This document shows positions 1 to 6,298 of a stretch of DNA of 8,260 nucleotides, piece by piece. This DNA comes from JBDTRY01 sp039931435 (GTDB lineage Bacteria > Acidobacteriota > Thermoanaerobaculia > Gp7-AA8). Numbering within the stretch: position 1 is the first letter of the stretch; each line of letters opens with the position of its first letter. The notes below the pieces were generated by a model. That model searched no databases. It was not told the DNA's origin and saw only the letters and a list, made by a program, of their open reading frames with translations. Where the stretch lies: positions 1 through 8,260 of the forward strand of contig JBDTRY010000177.1 of NCBI GenBank assembly GCA_039931435.1, written 5' to 3'. A program made the translations under genes and the position numbers.

Positions 1-2
1 AT

Positions 3-1712
3 CTGCTCGACGCAGCGCTGCCCGAAGACTGGGAGATCTACGTGCAGCCGCACCTCAACGGCTGCCGTCCCGACTTCGTTCTCCTTAGCTCTCTTCGAGG
101 CGTGGCAGTGATTGAAGTAAAAGACGTGTCCAAACCGGACGAGGCGTTTTTCAGGCGGGCAATCGGAACTCTACGTATTTACGAGTCCGAAATCGAGGAG
201 ATCTATTGTCCGACGATCGAACAGCGAGCGGGGAAAGTGATTGCCAGCCGCAGTGCGCGGCTGGTTCTCACGAACGTAAATCGGCACGATCTGAACGCGG
301 CTACTTCGCCGGGACTGCGCCGGCGGATGGTTGCAGCAGATGAACTGCATGAAATCACCAGGCTCGTTCCCGGCGTTCTCAGCGTACCGCAAGAGATGGC
401 CTCCGACGTCGTCGCGGATTTGCGAAGCTGGCTCGACGAGCCGCGATGTTCGCGGGAACAGCGCCATCCGCTTTTTCGGGAACTGAACGCAAAGCAGCGC
501 ACGCTCGTAGGCCAGGGACCCGGCTCCCCGGGACAACGCCGCGTGCGCGGGAGCGCCGGGTCGGGCAAGTCGCTTGTGCTCGCAGCCCGCGCAGCCCACC
601 TTGCAAAATACGAAGGAAAACGGGGACTGGTGACCTCCTTCAATCTGACGCTCCTGCACTATCTGCGGGATCTCGCCGTCCGCTATCCCGTGCCGGAGCG
701 GAACGCGCTGGTGAACGAATTCGTAACCTGGCTGCATTTCCATGCCTGGTGCAAGCGCATCTGTTTCGAGGCGGGAATGAGTGATCAATATGCCGCCCTC
801 TGGAGGGGACTGACGACGGAGAATCGCTCTTCGCCGCTCGATTCCGCACTTCCTGCGCTCACTCGCGAAGCGCTGAAGATCAGTAATCCGCAATACGACT
901 TCATCATGGTGGACGAAGGGCAGGACTGGCAGCCTGACTGGTGGAGAACGGTGCAGGACTCGCTGAGGCCCGGCGGCGAAATCATGCTGGTGGCAGACCG
1001 CACCCAGAACCTTTACGGGAGGAGAGCGAAGTGGACGGATTCCTCCATGGCCGGCGCTGGATTCCGAGGGAACTGGACGACGCTCGAGACCTCCTACCGT
1101 CTGCCTTCAACGGTCATTCCGAAGGTCCGATATTTTGCATCGCGATTCATCAGAACCGGGATCAATCTGCCCGAGGTGGACCCCCAGGCCACGCTCGTGC
1201 CGTGCGTCGTGGAGTGGACGAATGTGCGGCGCGGCGAGGAAGCCGGGCGATGCGCTGAGGCCGTGGCAAGACTTCATCGTGGTGACGTGATCGGGGAGCG
1301 GGTCTCGCCGCCGGACATCGTCCTGCTTGTTCAAGACAGAAAGACCGGAGAAAAGTGCGTTGCCGAACTGGGCCGGCGCGGCTACAAAGTCTGCCACACA
1401 TTTTCCGAATTCCCTGACGAGCAGAAGCGGCTGAAGAATGCCTTCTTCAGGGGCGACGCGCGCGTGAAGGCAACGACCTATCAGAGCTTCAAGGGATTCG
1501 AGAATTCTCTGGTGGTAGTCGTGGTGACGAGCGCGAGCCTCGAGCGCGACCTTCGAGGAGTCTATGTCGCTTTGACGCGAGTCCGGCAAGATGCTGCCGG
1601 CTCAGCTCTCATGGTCATCAACAGCACCCCGGAGCTCCGCGGCCTCGAACTCGCTTGGGCCACGCCCGGCGCACCGGTCCACGAAACGATCCCTTTCTCC
1701 CCCGAGGGGTAA
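3..1712 (+). CDS. NERD-domain superfamily I (UvrD/Rep-like) helicase, 5' partial
   Basis: The frame is open to the left edge, so the start is outside the window; GTG at 42 is probably internal, because the NERD-like sequence already begins before it. Counting from the codon at 3, residues about 10-45 carry the nuclease-related (NERD) core with D24 (RPDF) and E38-x-K40 (IEVKD), so the PD-(D/E)XK-type active site looks intact. Helicase motifs follow in order: Walker A GSAGSGKS at 183-190, Walker B DEGQD at 304-308, VADRTQNLYGR, SYR with R366, TTYQSFKG near 491-498, and VYVALTR ending in the motif VI arginine R526. Members of this family are predicted to couple ATP-driven strand separation to DNA cleavage and often lie in accessory or defence loci. 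The C-terminus is odd: the last residues (HETIPFSPEG) are encoded by a dispersed repeat that recurs 120 bp downstream, so the natural end may have been replaced. The helicase family is certain; its biological role is not. Confidence 0.9.
   Translation: MLDAALPEDWEIYVQPHLNGCRPDFVLLSSLRGVAVIEVKDVSKPDEAFFRRAIGTLRIYESEIEEIYCPTIEQRAGKVIASRSARLVLTNVNRHDLNAATSPGLRRRMVAADELHEITRLVPGVLSVPQEMASDVVADLRSWLDEPRCSREQRHPLFRELNAKQRTLVGQGPGSPGQRRVRGSAGSGKSLVLAARAAHLAKYEGKRGLVTSFNLTLLHYLRDLAVRYPVPERNALVNEFVTWLHFHAWCKRICFEAGMSDQYAALWRGLTTENRSSPLDSALPALTREALKISNPQYDFIMVDEGQDWQPDWWRTVQDSLRPGGEIMLVADRTQNLYGRRAKWTDSSMAGAGFRGNWTTLETSYRLPSTVIPKVRYFASRFIRTGINLPEVDPQATLVPCVVEWTNVRRGEEAGRCAEAVARLHRGDVIGERVSPPDIVLLVQDRKTGEKCVAELGRRGYKVCHTFSEFPDEQKRLKNAFFRGDARVKATTYQSFKGFENSLVVVVVTSASLERDLRGVYVALTRVRQDAAGSALMVINSTPELRGLELAWATPGAPVHETIPFSPEG
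1678..1700 (+). repeat. Dispersed repeat copy A1, overlapping the helicase 3' end
   Basis: This 23-nt stretch matches 1798-1820 at 22 of 23 positions; the single difference is G versus A after CCACGAAAC. It lies inside the helicase reading frame, which stops 12 nt later. After the shared part this copy continues as a short CCCC/GGGG hairpin and then diverges. Confidence 0.75.
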
Positions 1713-1727
1713 GAGACCTGAAACGTT

Positions 1728-1762
1728 TGAATGCCCGATCTTGAATGTCGAATGCTGAATGC
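1728..1762 (+). repeat. Degenerate heptamer tandem array (TGAATGC)
   Basis: TGAATG or CGAATG begins at 1728, 1742, 1749 and 1756, which fits a 7-bp period with one decayed unit at 1735. The units are TGAATGC, a decayed unit, TGAATGT, CGAATGC and TGAATGC. The array is intergenic, 15 bp after the helicase stop. Nothing in it suggests a gene. Confidence 0.7.
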
Positions 1763-1795
1763 GACAAAAGCCATTCATAGAAAGCAAAGTGCGCA

Positions 1796-1852
1796 AATCC
1801 ACGAAACAATCCCTTTCTCCCCGCTCGCGGGGCGAGGGCCGGGGCGAGGCGT
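1796..1852 (+). repeat. Dispersed hairpin repeat copy A2 (REP-like)
   Basis: The repeat starts with AATCCACGAAAC and the 23-nt match to copy A1, then forms a hairpin with stem CCCCGC (1819-1824) and GCGGGG (1827-1832), followed by a GGCC-rich tail ending in GGGGCGAGG. This layout (C-rich arm, hairpin, GGCC, GAGG tail) parallels the second repeat type at 1911 and 3243. Such palindromic intergenic elements are usually REP-type repeats, whose spread has been linked to RAYT transposases. No RAYT gene is visible here. Confidence 0.7.
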
Positions 1853-1910
1853 GTGTCCGACAGCAACGCCCACCGATGGCCCTGTAGAATCTCTCGCTGC
1901 GACGCAAACC

Positions 1911-1974
1911 CCTCCCTTCTCCCCACGGGAGAAGGTGGCCCGAAGGGCCGGATGAGGGTCTCCGTGGAACTCAC
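1911..1974 (+). repeat. REP-like double-hairpin repeat copy B1
   Basis: The 49-nt core at 1911-1959 is identical to 3243-3291 except for one base in a hairpin loop (CAC versus CGC). It forms two tandem hairpins. The first has stem CCTTCTCCC/GGGAGAAGG with a 3-nt loop; the second has stem GGCCC/GGGCC with loop GAA. Similarity to the second copy continues weakly past the core (GTGGAA, then TCAC). It lies about 50-110 bp upstream of the gene at 2023. Confidence 0.85.
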
Positions 1975-1986
1975 AACGGCCCTCGC

Positions 1987-2017
1987 TTTCAACTCCGACT
2001 GCCCACATCCATACAAT
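1987..2017 (+). promoter_or_regulatory. Candidate promoter for a leaderless transcript of the 2023 gene
   Basis: A -10-like TACAAT at 2012-2017 ends 5 nt before the ATG at 2023, so transcription would begin at or near the start codon. TTTCAA at 1987-1992 is a poor -35 candidate with a 19-nt spacer. There is no Shine-Dalgarno sequence before the ATG. The string GCTTTCAACT that includes this -35 candidate also occurs before the gene at 3383, after the same repeat. Confidence 0.45.
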
Positions 2018-2022
2018 CAATC

Positions 2023-3189
2023 ATGATCCTCGACGCAATCCTCGCAGTCCTCCGTGAGCCATCAAACGCCGGCGCCCTTAAGCAACTGGCTGCAATCCCC
2101 CCTCACCCCGCACAAATCCCCTCCCGCGCTCTCGTAGCTCGCATCGAAGACGAAGTCGCGGCCGATCCCGCCCGTCACTTCACTTTCGACCATGACGGTC
2201 GCGCCACTCTGAACACCAGCACCCATCAACTCTCTGCCGGAAACTTCGAGACGCCATCGATCGCCGAGCTGCGAAGCCGGATCGAAGGCCCCGGCTCCGC
2301 AAAGGCCACTCTCCGTCTCTCCGTCCTCCTTGGAAGAAGCCCGTTCACCGATGTCGCCACCCTTCAGGCCCACGCCAGCGAGAGATCGATCTTTCAGGTC
2401 GCCTCCCAGTTCAACTGCCTCGAATCGCCCGGCGCGCACCGCATCGTTCCCGTGCGCGAATACTTCGACGACCCCACCCAGGGCCCGCGCGCCTCGATCG
2501 CCGCGTTTCCGGCAACCCTCCTCCGTCACTATCAGGCGCGGCGAAGCGACGGTTCACGCTTCACGCAGAAAACGAATGGCGAACAGATCGATCTCCTGGC
2601 AGACGCCTGCGGTGGGCGGGTAACCCGCAACGGCTATCTCACCGGCGAGAACCTCGACCCGGAGAGACTCCTCCAGTCCCTGACCACAAACTTTCACCAG
2701 ATCCGTCTCGGCGTGCATAGCGAAGTCGAACCAGCAGCAAGCGGAGCCGGACTGCGTGGAGATGCACGTCCGCACGCGGCCTCGACCATCACCCAGATCT
2801 TCACCTCAACGGTCGCCGGCGGAAGCTACGGCGGCGACCGCCACCTCGGCGGCCACTTCCCGGAAATCTCCCGTCAGCTCCTCCGCGCTGCATACCTCGG
2901 CACATTTCTCGCCGCCGTCTCACTGCCGAGAGCATGCGTCGTAGCGACGCTCGTCGGCGGGGGAGTCTTCCGCAACGACCTCGCCGAAATCTGGAACGCC
3001 ATCACCTGGGCCGCCGCAGAAATCGAGCCCCTGATGACGGACGACCTGGACATCATCGTCAACGCCCACACCTCGCTCACCGTCGCCCCGCCATCGCTCC
3101 GCGACCAAATCCTCGACGACGTCAGAACGCGAACCGGAACGATGCTCAAATTCGACGGCGCCGCCCCACCGTCCGTTCTCTCCATGTGA
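2023..3189 (+). CDS. Macrodomain-like protein, candidate ADP-ribosyl hydrolase (388 aa)
   Basis: The first 110 residues or so are unassigned. The rest carries macrodomain-like landmarks: a strand with FQVASQFNCLE (124-134), a loop with DDPTQGPRAS (149-158), and a glycine loop LVGGGVFRND (310-319) that resembles the diphosphate-binding loop of macrodomains. A helical stretch near 283-303 precedes the last motif. The pattern recalls the MavL/Larg1-like macrodomain proteins, some of which remove ADP-ribose from arginine. I place this protein there by motif memory, not by a search, so substrate and activity are inference. It is larger than a lone macrodomain (about 150-200 aa), as expected for that group. 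The ATG has no Shine-Dalgarno sequence but has a -10-like box 5 nt upstream, which suggests a leaderless message. Neighbours are a helicase-nuclease upstream and a PD-(D/E)XK protein downstream. An NAD- or ADP-ribose-related defence role is possible but unproven. Confidence 0.7.
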   Translation: MILDAILAVLREPSNAGALKQLAAIPPHPAQIPSRALVARIEDEVAADPARHFTFDHDGRATLNTSTHQLSAGNFETPSIAELRSRIEGPGSAKATLRLSVLLGRSPFTDVATLQAHASERSIFQVASQFNCLESPGAHRIVPVREYFDDPTQGPRASIAAFPATLLRHYQARRSDGSRFTQKTNGEQIDLLADACGGRVTRNGYLTGENLDPERLLQSLTTNFHQIRLGVHSEVEPAASGAGLRGDARPHAASTITQIFTSTVAGGSYGGDRHLGGHFPEISRQLLRAAYLGTFLAAVSLPRACVVATLVGGGVFRNDLAEIWNAITWAAAEIEPLMTDDLDIIVNAHTSLTVAPPSLRDQILDDVRTRTGTMLKFDGAAPPSVLSM

Positions 3190-3213
3190 GAAGAGACGGA
3201 TGAAGCTCCCCGC

Positions 3214-3308
3214 AGAATCCACGACCCTGCATCACAGTCAGTCCTCCCTTCTCCCCGCGGGAGAAGGTGGCCCGAAGGGCCGGATGAGGGTCCCTGTGGA
3301 AATTCACG
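3214..3308 (+). repeat. REP-like double-hairpin repeat copy B2 with flanks
   Basis: The core at 3243-3291 matches copy B1 at 48 of 49 positions. Stems are CCTTCTCCC (3247-3255) with GGGAGAAGG (3259-3267), and GGCCC (3269-3273) with GGGCC (3277-3281). The left flank (AATCCACGACCCTGCATC) resembles the reverse complement of the right flank, which reads TTTCCACAGGGACCCTCATC, so the element may have imperfect inverted ends. The left flank also shares AATCCACGA with repeat A2. The repeat is open in the frame of the next gene, which makes a false N-terminal extension from ATG 3200 possible. Confidence 0.8.
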
Positions 3309-3342
3309 AACGCGCAGCAAGTAACGAAGACCACCCCGCCGC

Positions 3343-3372
3343 TTTCAACTGCCCGCCCTGCCCGATTACCAT
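3343..3372 (+). promoter_or_regulatory. Candidate promoter for a nearly leaderless transcript of the 3383 gene
   Basis: TTTCAA (3343-3348) lies in the same GCTTTCAACT string seen before the gene at 2023. After an 18-nt spacer comes TACCAT (3367-3372), a weak -10-like hexamer ending 10 nt before the ATG. The expected leader is only a few bases long, and no Shine-Dalgarno sequence precedes the ATG. Support comes mainly from the parallel with the other gene. Confidence 0.35.
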
Positions 3373-3382
3373 AAGCCCCATC

Positions 3383-3895
3383 ATGCTGTCCGACAGACCC
3401 TTCTCCATCTCCGGCATCTGCGAGCGCGACATCGACCTCCTCCTGCTGGAAGAATTCCGTTCCAACCCCGAGTTCGCAACATGGTTCACCAGCGAAGCGC
3501 TCGACATCAAACCGGGCCTCTGCTCCGGCGCGCTCAAATCCGTCACCGACACATGGGGTGAGTCCGATCTCGAAGTCGAGTTCCGTGATTCCTCAGGCCG
3601 AACGACCCGGCTCCTCATCGAAAACAAGATCGCTGCAAACTTCCAGCCGCGTCAGGCACTGCGCTACGCGGAACGGGCAACTTCGTACCGCGCGGAGCTT
3701 CGCGCCCGATTCGGCGATCAGCTCCAGGAGGGGATGGTCCTCACGACTGCAAAACAGTCAGGAGCAGTCCGCATCAAGGTACCGGCGGTCTCCCCATCGC
3801 GGCTGCTGCCCGCACAGATCGACGAAGTGCGCGAGGGTCTCGGCGCCGCGCGGCGGCTGCTTGCGTGGTATCGAATGACGGCCGGGTCAGAGTGA
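3383..3895 (+). CDS. PD-(D/E)XK nuclease-like protein, possibly C-terminally truncated (170 aa)
   Basis: Residues 59-91 carry the signature of a PD-(D/E)XK nuclease-superfamily group: GESDLEVEF with D62, then LLIENKI with E80-x-K82, followed by FQPRQALRY with Q91. An upstream glutamate (E23 or E24 in LLLLEEF) may complete the site. These proteins cut DNA or are assumed to, and are common in accessory and defence regions. I chose ATG 3383 because the in-frame extension back to 3200 is translated repeat sequence. Family members I know of are mostly longer (about 250-350 aa) and continue past the region matching VLTTAK here. This one ends after a different-looking segment at 124-170, so the C-terminus may be lost or replaced. 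The next gene starts 34 nt downstream on the same strand, so the two are probably co-transcribed. The fold call is fairly secure; activity and target are unknown. Confidence 0.75.
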   Translation: MLSDRPFSISGICERDIDLLLLEEFRSNPEFATWFTSEALDIKPGLCSGALKSVTDTWGESDLEVEFRDSSGRTTRLLIENKIAANFQPRQALRYAERATSYRAELRARFGDQLQEGMVLTTAKQSGAVRIKVPAVSPSRLLPAQIDEVREGLGAARRLLAWYRMTAGSE

Positions 3896-3916
3896 ATGAA
3901 GTTTGCAAGCTTGGTG

Positions 3917-3924
3917 AAAGGAAG
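3917..3924 (+). promoter_or_regulatory. Shine-Dalgarno sequence of the 3930 gene
   Basis: AAAGGAAG lies 5 nt before ATG 3930 and fixes that start. It contrasts with the two preceding genes, which have no such sequence. Confidence 0.75.
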
Positions 3925-3929
3925 ACGCG

Positions 3930-4397
3930 ATGAGTGAGAAACATGAGGCCGAAGAGTGTGTTCTCGATTTGGAGGCATGTGGGGAAATAGTCTCTGAGCT
4001 CGTTTCTGAACAGGGTACGGCCGTATTTGAAAACAGATGCAGCGATTACGACAGCATGGCCTCGAGTATCGGAACGTTCGTCTACAAATTCCGCGACCTG
4101 TATTGGATCTGGGACGACGACATGGGAGTCTTCGGTCCGTACGAGACTCTTGATAAAGCGCTTCTGCAAGGAGGCGGCGTCAACTGGGTTACAGAGACGG
4201 TCGACGAAATTAGTTCAAGCGAGCTGGACGAGCACGAGATCGCCAGGCTTCTTCACGTTGAGGTCGAGCCGGGCTTTAATTTCAAGATCAATGGTCAGGG
4301 CTGGTATGTGACCCGTTCAGGAAAGCTAAGACAGAAGTCCGCTGCGCCTTCCTCAAAGCGCGCAAGCAGAGTCACGCGTTCGGTGCGTTCTAAGTAG
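3930..4397 (+). CDS. Unknown acidic protein with a basic tail (155 aa)
   Basis: I do not recognise a family. Residues 1-115 or so are acidic and rich in glutamate and aspartate. An aromatic patch (FRDLYWIWDDDMGVFGPY, about 54-71) looks like the core of a small beta-rich domain. The last 30 residues or so are strongly basic and low in complexity (KLRQK, SKRASRVTRSVRSK), suggesting a disordered tail that could touch nucleic acid. There is no signal peptide or membrane segment, so it is probably cytoplasmic. A clear Shine-Dalgarno sequence supports the start. It lies 34 nt after the nuclease-like gene and before the methyltransferase-like gene, so it probably belongs to the same transcript. A role as accessory or immunity partner of a neighbour is speculation. 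Confidence 0.75.
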   Translation: MSEKHEAEECVLDLEACGEIVSELVSEQGTAVFENRCSDYDSMASSIGTFVYKFRDLYWIWDDDMGVFGPYETLDKALLQGGGVNWVTETVDEISSSELDEHEIARLLHVEVEPGFNFKINGQGWYVTRSGKLRQKSAAPSSKRASRVTRSVRSK

Positions 4398-4415
4398 CAT
4401 TCTAAGAGAGAGCTT

Positions 4416-4520
4416 GTGTTGGACGAATTGGGAAGCCTGGCGCCTGAAGGATCCTTGTTTCAGGGATCGGCTTTTCAGCGCGGATCGACAGCAGTCTTCA
4501 CGAGCGAGTCCTATGACTGA
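4416..4520 (+). CDS. Possible small ORF overlapping the start of the methyltransferase-like gene (34 aa)
   Basis: GTG 4416 (or TTG 4419) opens a 34-codon frame preceded by the purine-rich AAGAGAGAG (4404-4412). Its stop (4518-4520) lies just inside the next gene, whose ATG is at 4513, giving an 8-nt overlap. The ATG at 4513 has no good Shine-Dalgarno sequence, so coupled translation from this frame would explain how it is initiated. The peptide (MLDELGSLAPEG...) is not recognised. It could instead be a chance frame or a remnant of a longer N-terminus. Confidence 0.3.
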   Translation: MLDELGSLAPEGSLFQGSAFQRGSTAVFTSESYD

Positions 4521-6207
4521 AAAACGGCCGCGTACCCAATACGTCAAGTCAGTCTATTTTCCCGATGCCGATAGTGCCCGGCAACGAGCGCAAGGTTCGA
4601 AGAAATTCGGGAAGGTCGTCTCTGTCGCTTTCTCTGCGAGTGATCCATCTCAGCTGCAGATCTACGCGATCGCTCGTTCGATCTCCAGCGCCACGATCCG
4701 CAGGAAGCTCAAAGTCGCTTCGTACTCCGAATTGCTCGAAAAGGCGGAGGCCGCGGGAGTATCACCTTCCATCCTCGTGCGGAGGCTATTTGAATCCGAA
4801 GCCGTTTTTGACGTGAACGCCTGCCCCGATACCCATACAGGGAAGGATTTCCGAGCCTATCGACTCAGAAAGGCGACGGTCGATAAGCCCGCGCGTCCTT
4901 TCCTTGGTGTGGCCGCGGGTATTGATGATTCTCCGGAGCTGATCGACTATGCGCTGTCGACGTATGCTCCGGAATCGAAGAGCCTGATCGATCCATTCGC
5001 CGGTACCGGAAACGTTCCACTGATTGCGGGCCGATACGGAATTCGCTCCTACTACTGCGAGATCGAGCCGCTCTTCCGATATCTGGCGGCGCTGAAATTT
5101 GACATTGCGGCGCGATCCACCGCCGCCCGGGTCCGGTTCGCTGACGAGCTGTTCGGTCTATGCAGCCGTTACGTCTACATGGTCGAAGAGATGACCGCGC
5201 GCGACGATCTCTCCGCGGAGTTTCTCGCGCATATCGGAAAAGGTAACCCGCGAAAATCCCCCAAAGACGCACCCACGAACGACATCGTAGCCTTCAGAAA
5301 GATCTCGGAGCATCTCGCACGGGCGCGCACGCTGGCTGACCTGCTGCTCGACGAAAACATGTTATTGGGCCGTGTACTTCAGGCGGCGGTTGCCATCGCC
5401 TGGGGCCGCGTCGAGCGCACCGGAGAACTCGATGCGCGTGCACTACGGGGCCATGTCGTTGACAAGCTGGGGGAACTCGCAAGGCTCGTGCAAGAAGATT
5501 CATACCGCCGCAGCCCACGCGAAGCCAGGACATTTGTACGCCCTGCCCTGGTTTGCGAAAATGCCGTCGACCTTTCGTCTTTTGACAGTCTCGAGACCGA
5601 TACAGTTCTGGCTAGTCTTCCAGCTTACTCTTCCTCGGAGGTTCATGAGCCCGCAGTGGAGAGTGTTTTTCTCCGGCTTCCTCCCCGCTCGCGTCCGCGT
5701 AAAACAACTCTGATGGATCGCTTCAGTCAGACACTTGAACGGACGCAGTCGTTTGTTCGGGGGCGGAAAACCGCAGAGGCCTACGTGAAAGCCGACTGGG
5801 AAAACGAGGCGGATCTTCTCGAGAGCGTGCGGTCGCAGCCAGCGAGCGCCTTTCTGGTTTTGCCCAGGCTGAAGATGGCCGTTGACGAAGTGAGAGACGC
5901 TGCCGGAATTCCTGCCGCCTTGGAACTGGTCCGTTACTTCATGAACGTCGGCAACGCGCTGTTCGAAGTGGAGCGGCATATGCTCTCGCACCAGCCATCG
6001 ACGATGATTTTTGAATTTGGAAGCCTGCGTGCCCGGAATGTGGAGATACCGATGCGCGACTTGCTTTCTGACCTCCTTTCACAGATCGGATATCAACTTC
6101 AGTCGTCCGAAGTGCTGAATGAAAGGCTTACCACTCGCGGTGGCACCTCGAAACTGCAGGAACTTACGACCTTTTCCCGATCTGGGCGACCGGCTAGACT
6201 CACCTGA
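4513..6207 (+). CDS. SAM-dependent DNA methyltransferase-like protein with a degenerate catalytic motif (564 aa)
   Basis: Residues 157-170 (SLIDPFAGTGNVPL) match motif I, the SAM-binding DPFxGxG loop of amino-DNA methyltransferases. YYCEIEP (180-186) fits motif II with an acidic residue at the strand end. A long, mostly helical region (about 200-355) follows, then DTVLASLPAY (363-372), placed where motif IV ([DNS]PPY) is expected. Here it reads SLPAY, lacking the tandem prolines. The order of motif I, a large insert, then motif IV resembles the alpha class, with the insert as a possible target-recognition domain. The altered motif IV suggests weak, changed or lost methylation, so it could be a SAM-binding or structural relative. 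I chose ATG 4513 because the upstream extension (TTG 4414) is poorly placed against the purine-rich site and looks unrelated. It lies downstream of a nuclease-like gene, but a restriction-modification pair cannot be claimed. Confidence 0.75.
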   Translation: MTEKRPRTQYVKSVYFPDADSARQRAQGSKKFGKVVSVAFSASDPSQLQIYAIARSISSATIRRKLKVASYSELLEKAEAAGVSPSILVRRLFESEAVFDVNACPDTHTGKDFRAYRLRKATVDKPARPFLGVAAGIDDSPELIDYALSTYAPESKSLIDPFAGTGNVPLIAGRYGIRSYYCEIEPLFRYLAALKFDIAARSTAARVRFADELFGLCSRYVYMVEEMTARDDLSAEFLAHIGKGNPRKSPKDAPTNDIVAFRKISEHLARARTLADLLLDENMLLGRVLQAAVAIAWGRVERTGELDARALRGHVVDKLGELARLVQEDSYRRSPREARTFVRPALVCENAVDLSSFDSLETDTVLASLPAYSSSEVHEPAVESVFLRLPPRSRPRKTTLMDRFSQTLERTQSFVRGRKTAEAYVKADWENEADLLESVRSQPASAFLVLPRLKMAVDEVRDAAGIPAALELVRYFMNVGNALFEVERHMLSHQPSTMIFEFGSLRARNVEIPMRDLLSDLLSQIGYQLQSSEVLNERLTTRGGTSKLQELTTFSRSGRPARLT

Positions 6208-6211
6208 CGCC

Positions 6212-6225
6212 GATATCTAAATATC
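6212..6225. promoter_or_regulatory. AT-rich dyad between the methyltransferase-like gene and the promoter
   Basis: GATATCTAAATATC is an imperfect palindrome (GATAT and ATATC arms), 5 nt after the stop at 6207 and about 40 nt upstream of the -35 hexamer. It could be an operator for the downstream promoter. The segment ATATCAACTGCAG overlapping its right arm recurs with one mismatch at 6090-6102 inside the preceding gene. Confidence 0.3.
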
Positions 6226-6263
6226 AACTGCAGTTTATTAGAACGGCAACCCAAAACTTTTTC

Positions 6264-6292
6264 TTGACATATCATTGCAAATGTCTTAGAAT
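6264..6292 (+). promoter_or_regulatory. Strong sigma-70-type promoter
   Basis: A perfect -35 TTGACA (6264-6269) and a near-perfect -10 TAGAAT (6287-6292) are separated by exactly 17 nt. An A/T-rich stretch (AAAACTTTTTC) just upstream could act as an UP element. The expected start of transcription is near 6299. The AT-rich segment stands out from its GC-rich surroundings. It should drive the leader and the genes to its right. Confidence 0.8.
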
Positions 6293-6298
6293 GCACCC

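Larger units (their letters stand above)
1713..2022. other. 310-bp repeat-rich intergenic region
   Basis: I see no credible gene on either strand. The gap holds the heptamer array, repeat copies A2 and B1, and at its right end a candidate leaderless promoter. The hairpins could weaken transcription read-through from the helicase gene, but none has the T-run of an intrinsic terminator. Confidence 0.7.

Noticed and set aside
1818..1832. Hairpins in the repeats as intrinsic terminators
   Set aside because: No T-run follows any of these stems, and near-identical copies lie upstream of genes as well as after them.
3200..3382. N-terminal extension of the nuclease-like gene from ATG 3200
   Set aside because: The extension is translated REP-like repeat; the nuclease-like sequence begins after ATG 3383.
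3383..6207. Nuclease-like and methyltransferase-like genes as a restriction-modification system
   Set aside because: An unknown gene separates them, the methyltransferase motif IV is degenerate, and the nuclease type is not a known restriction enzyme.
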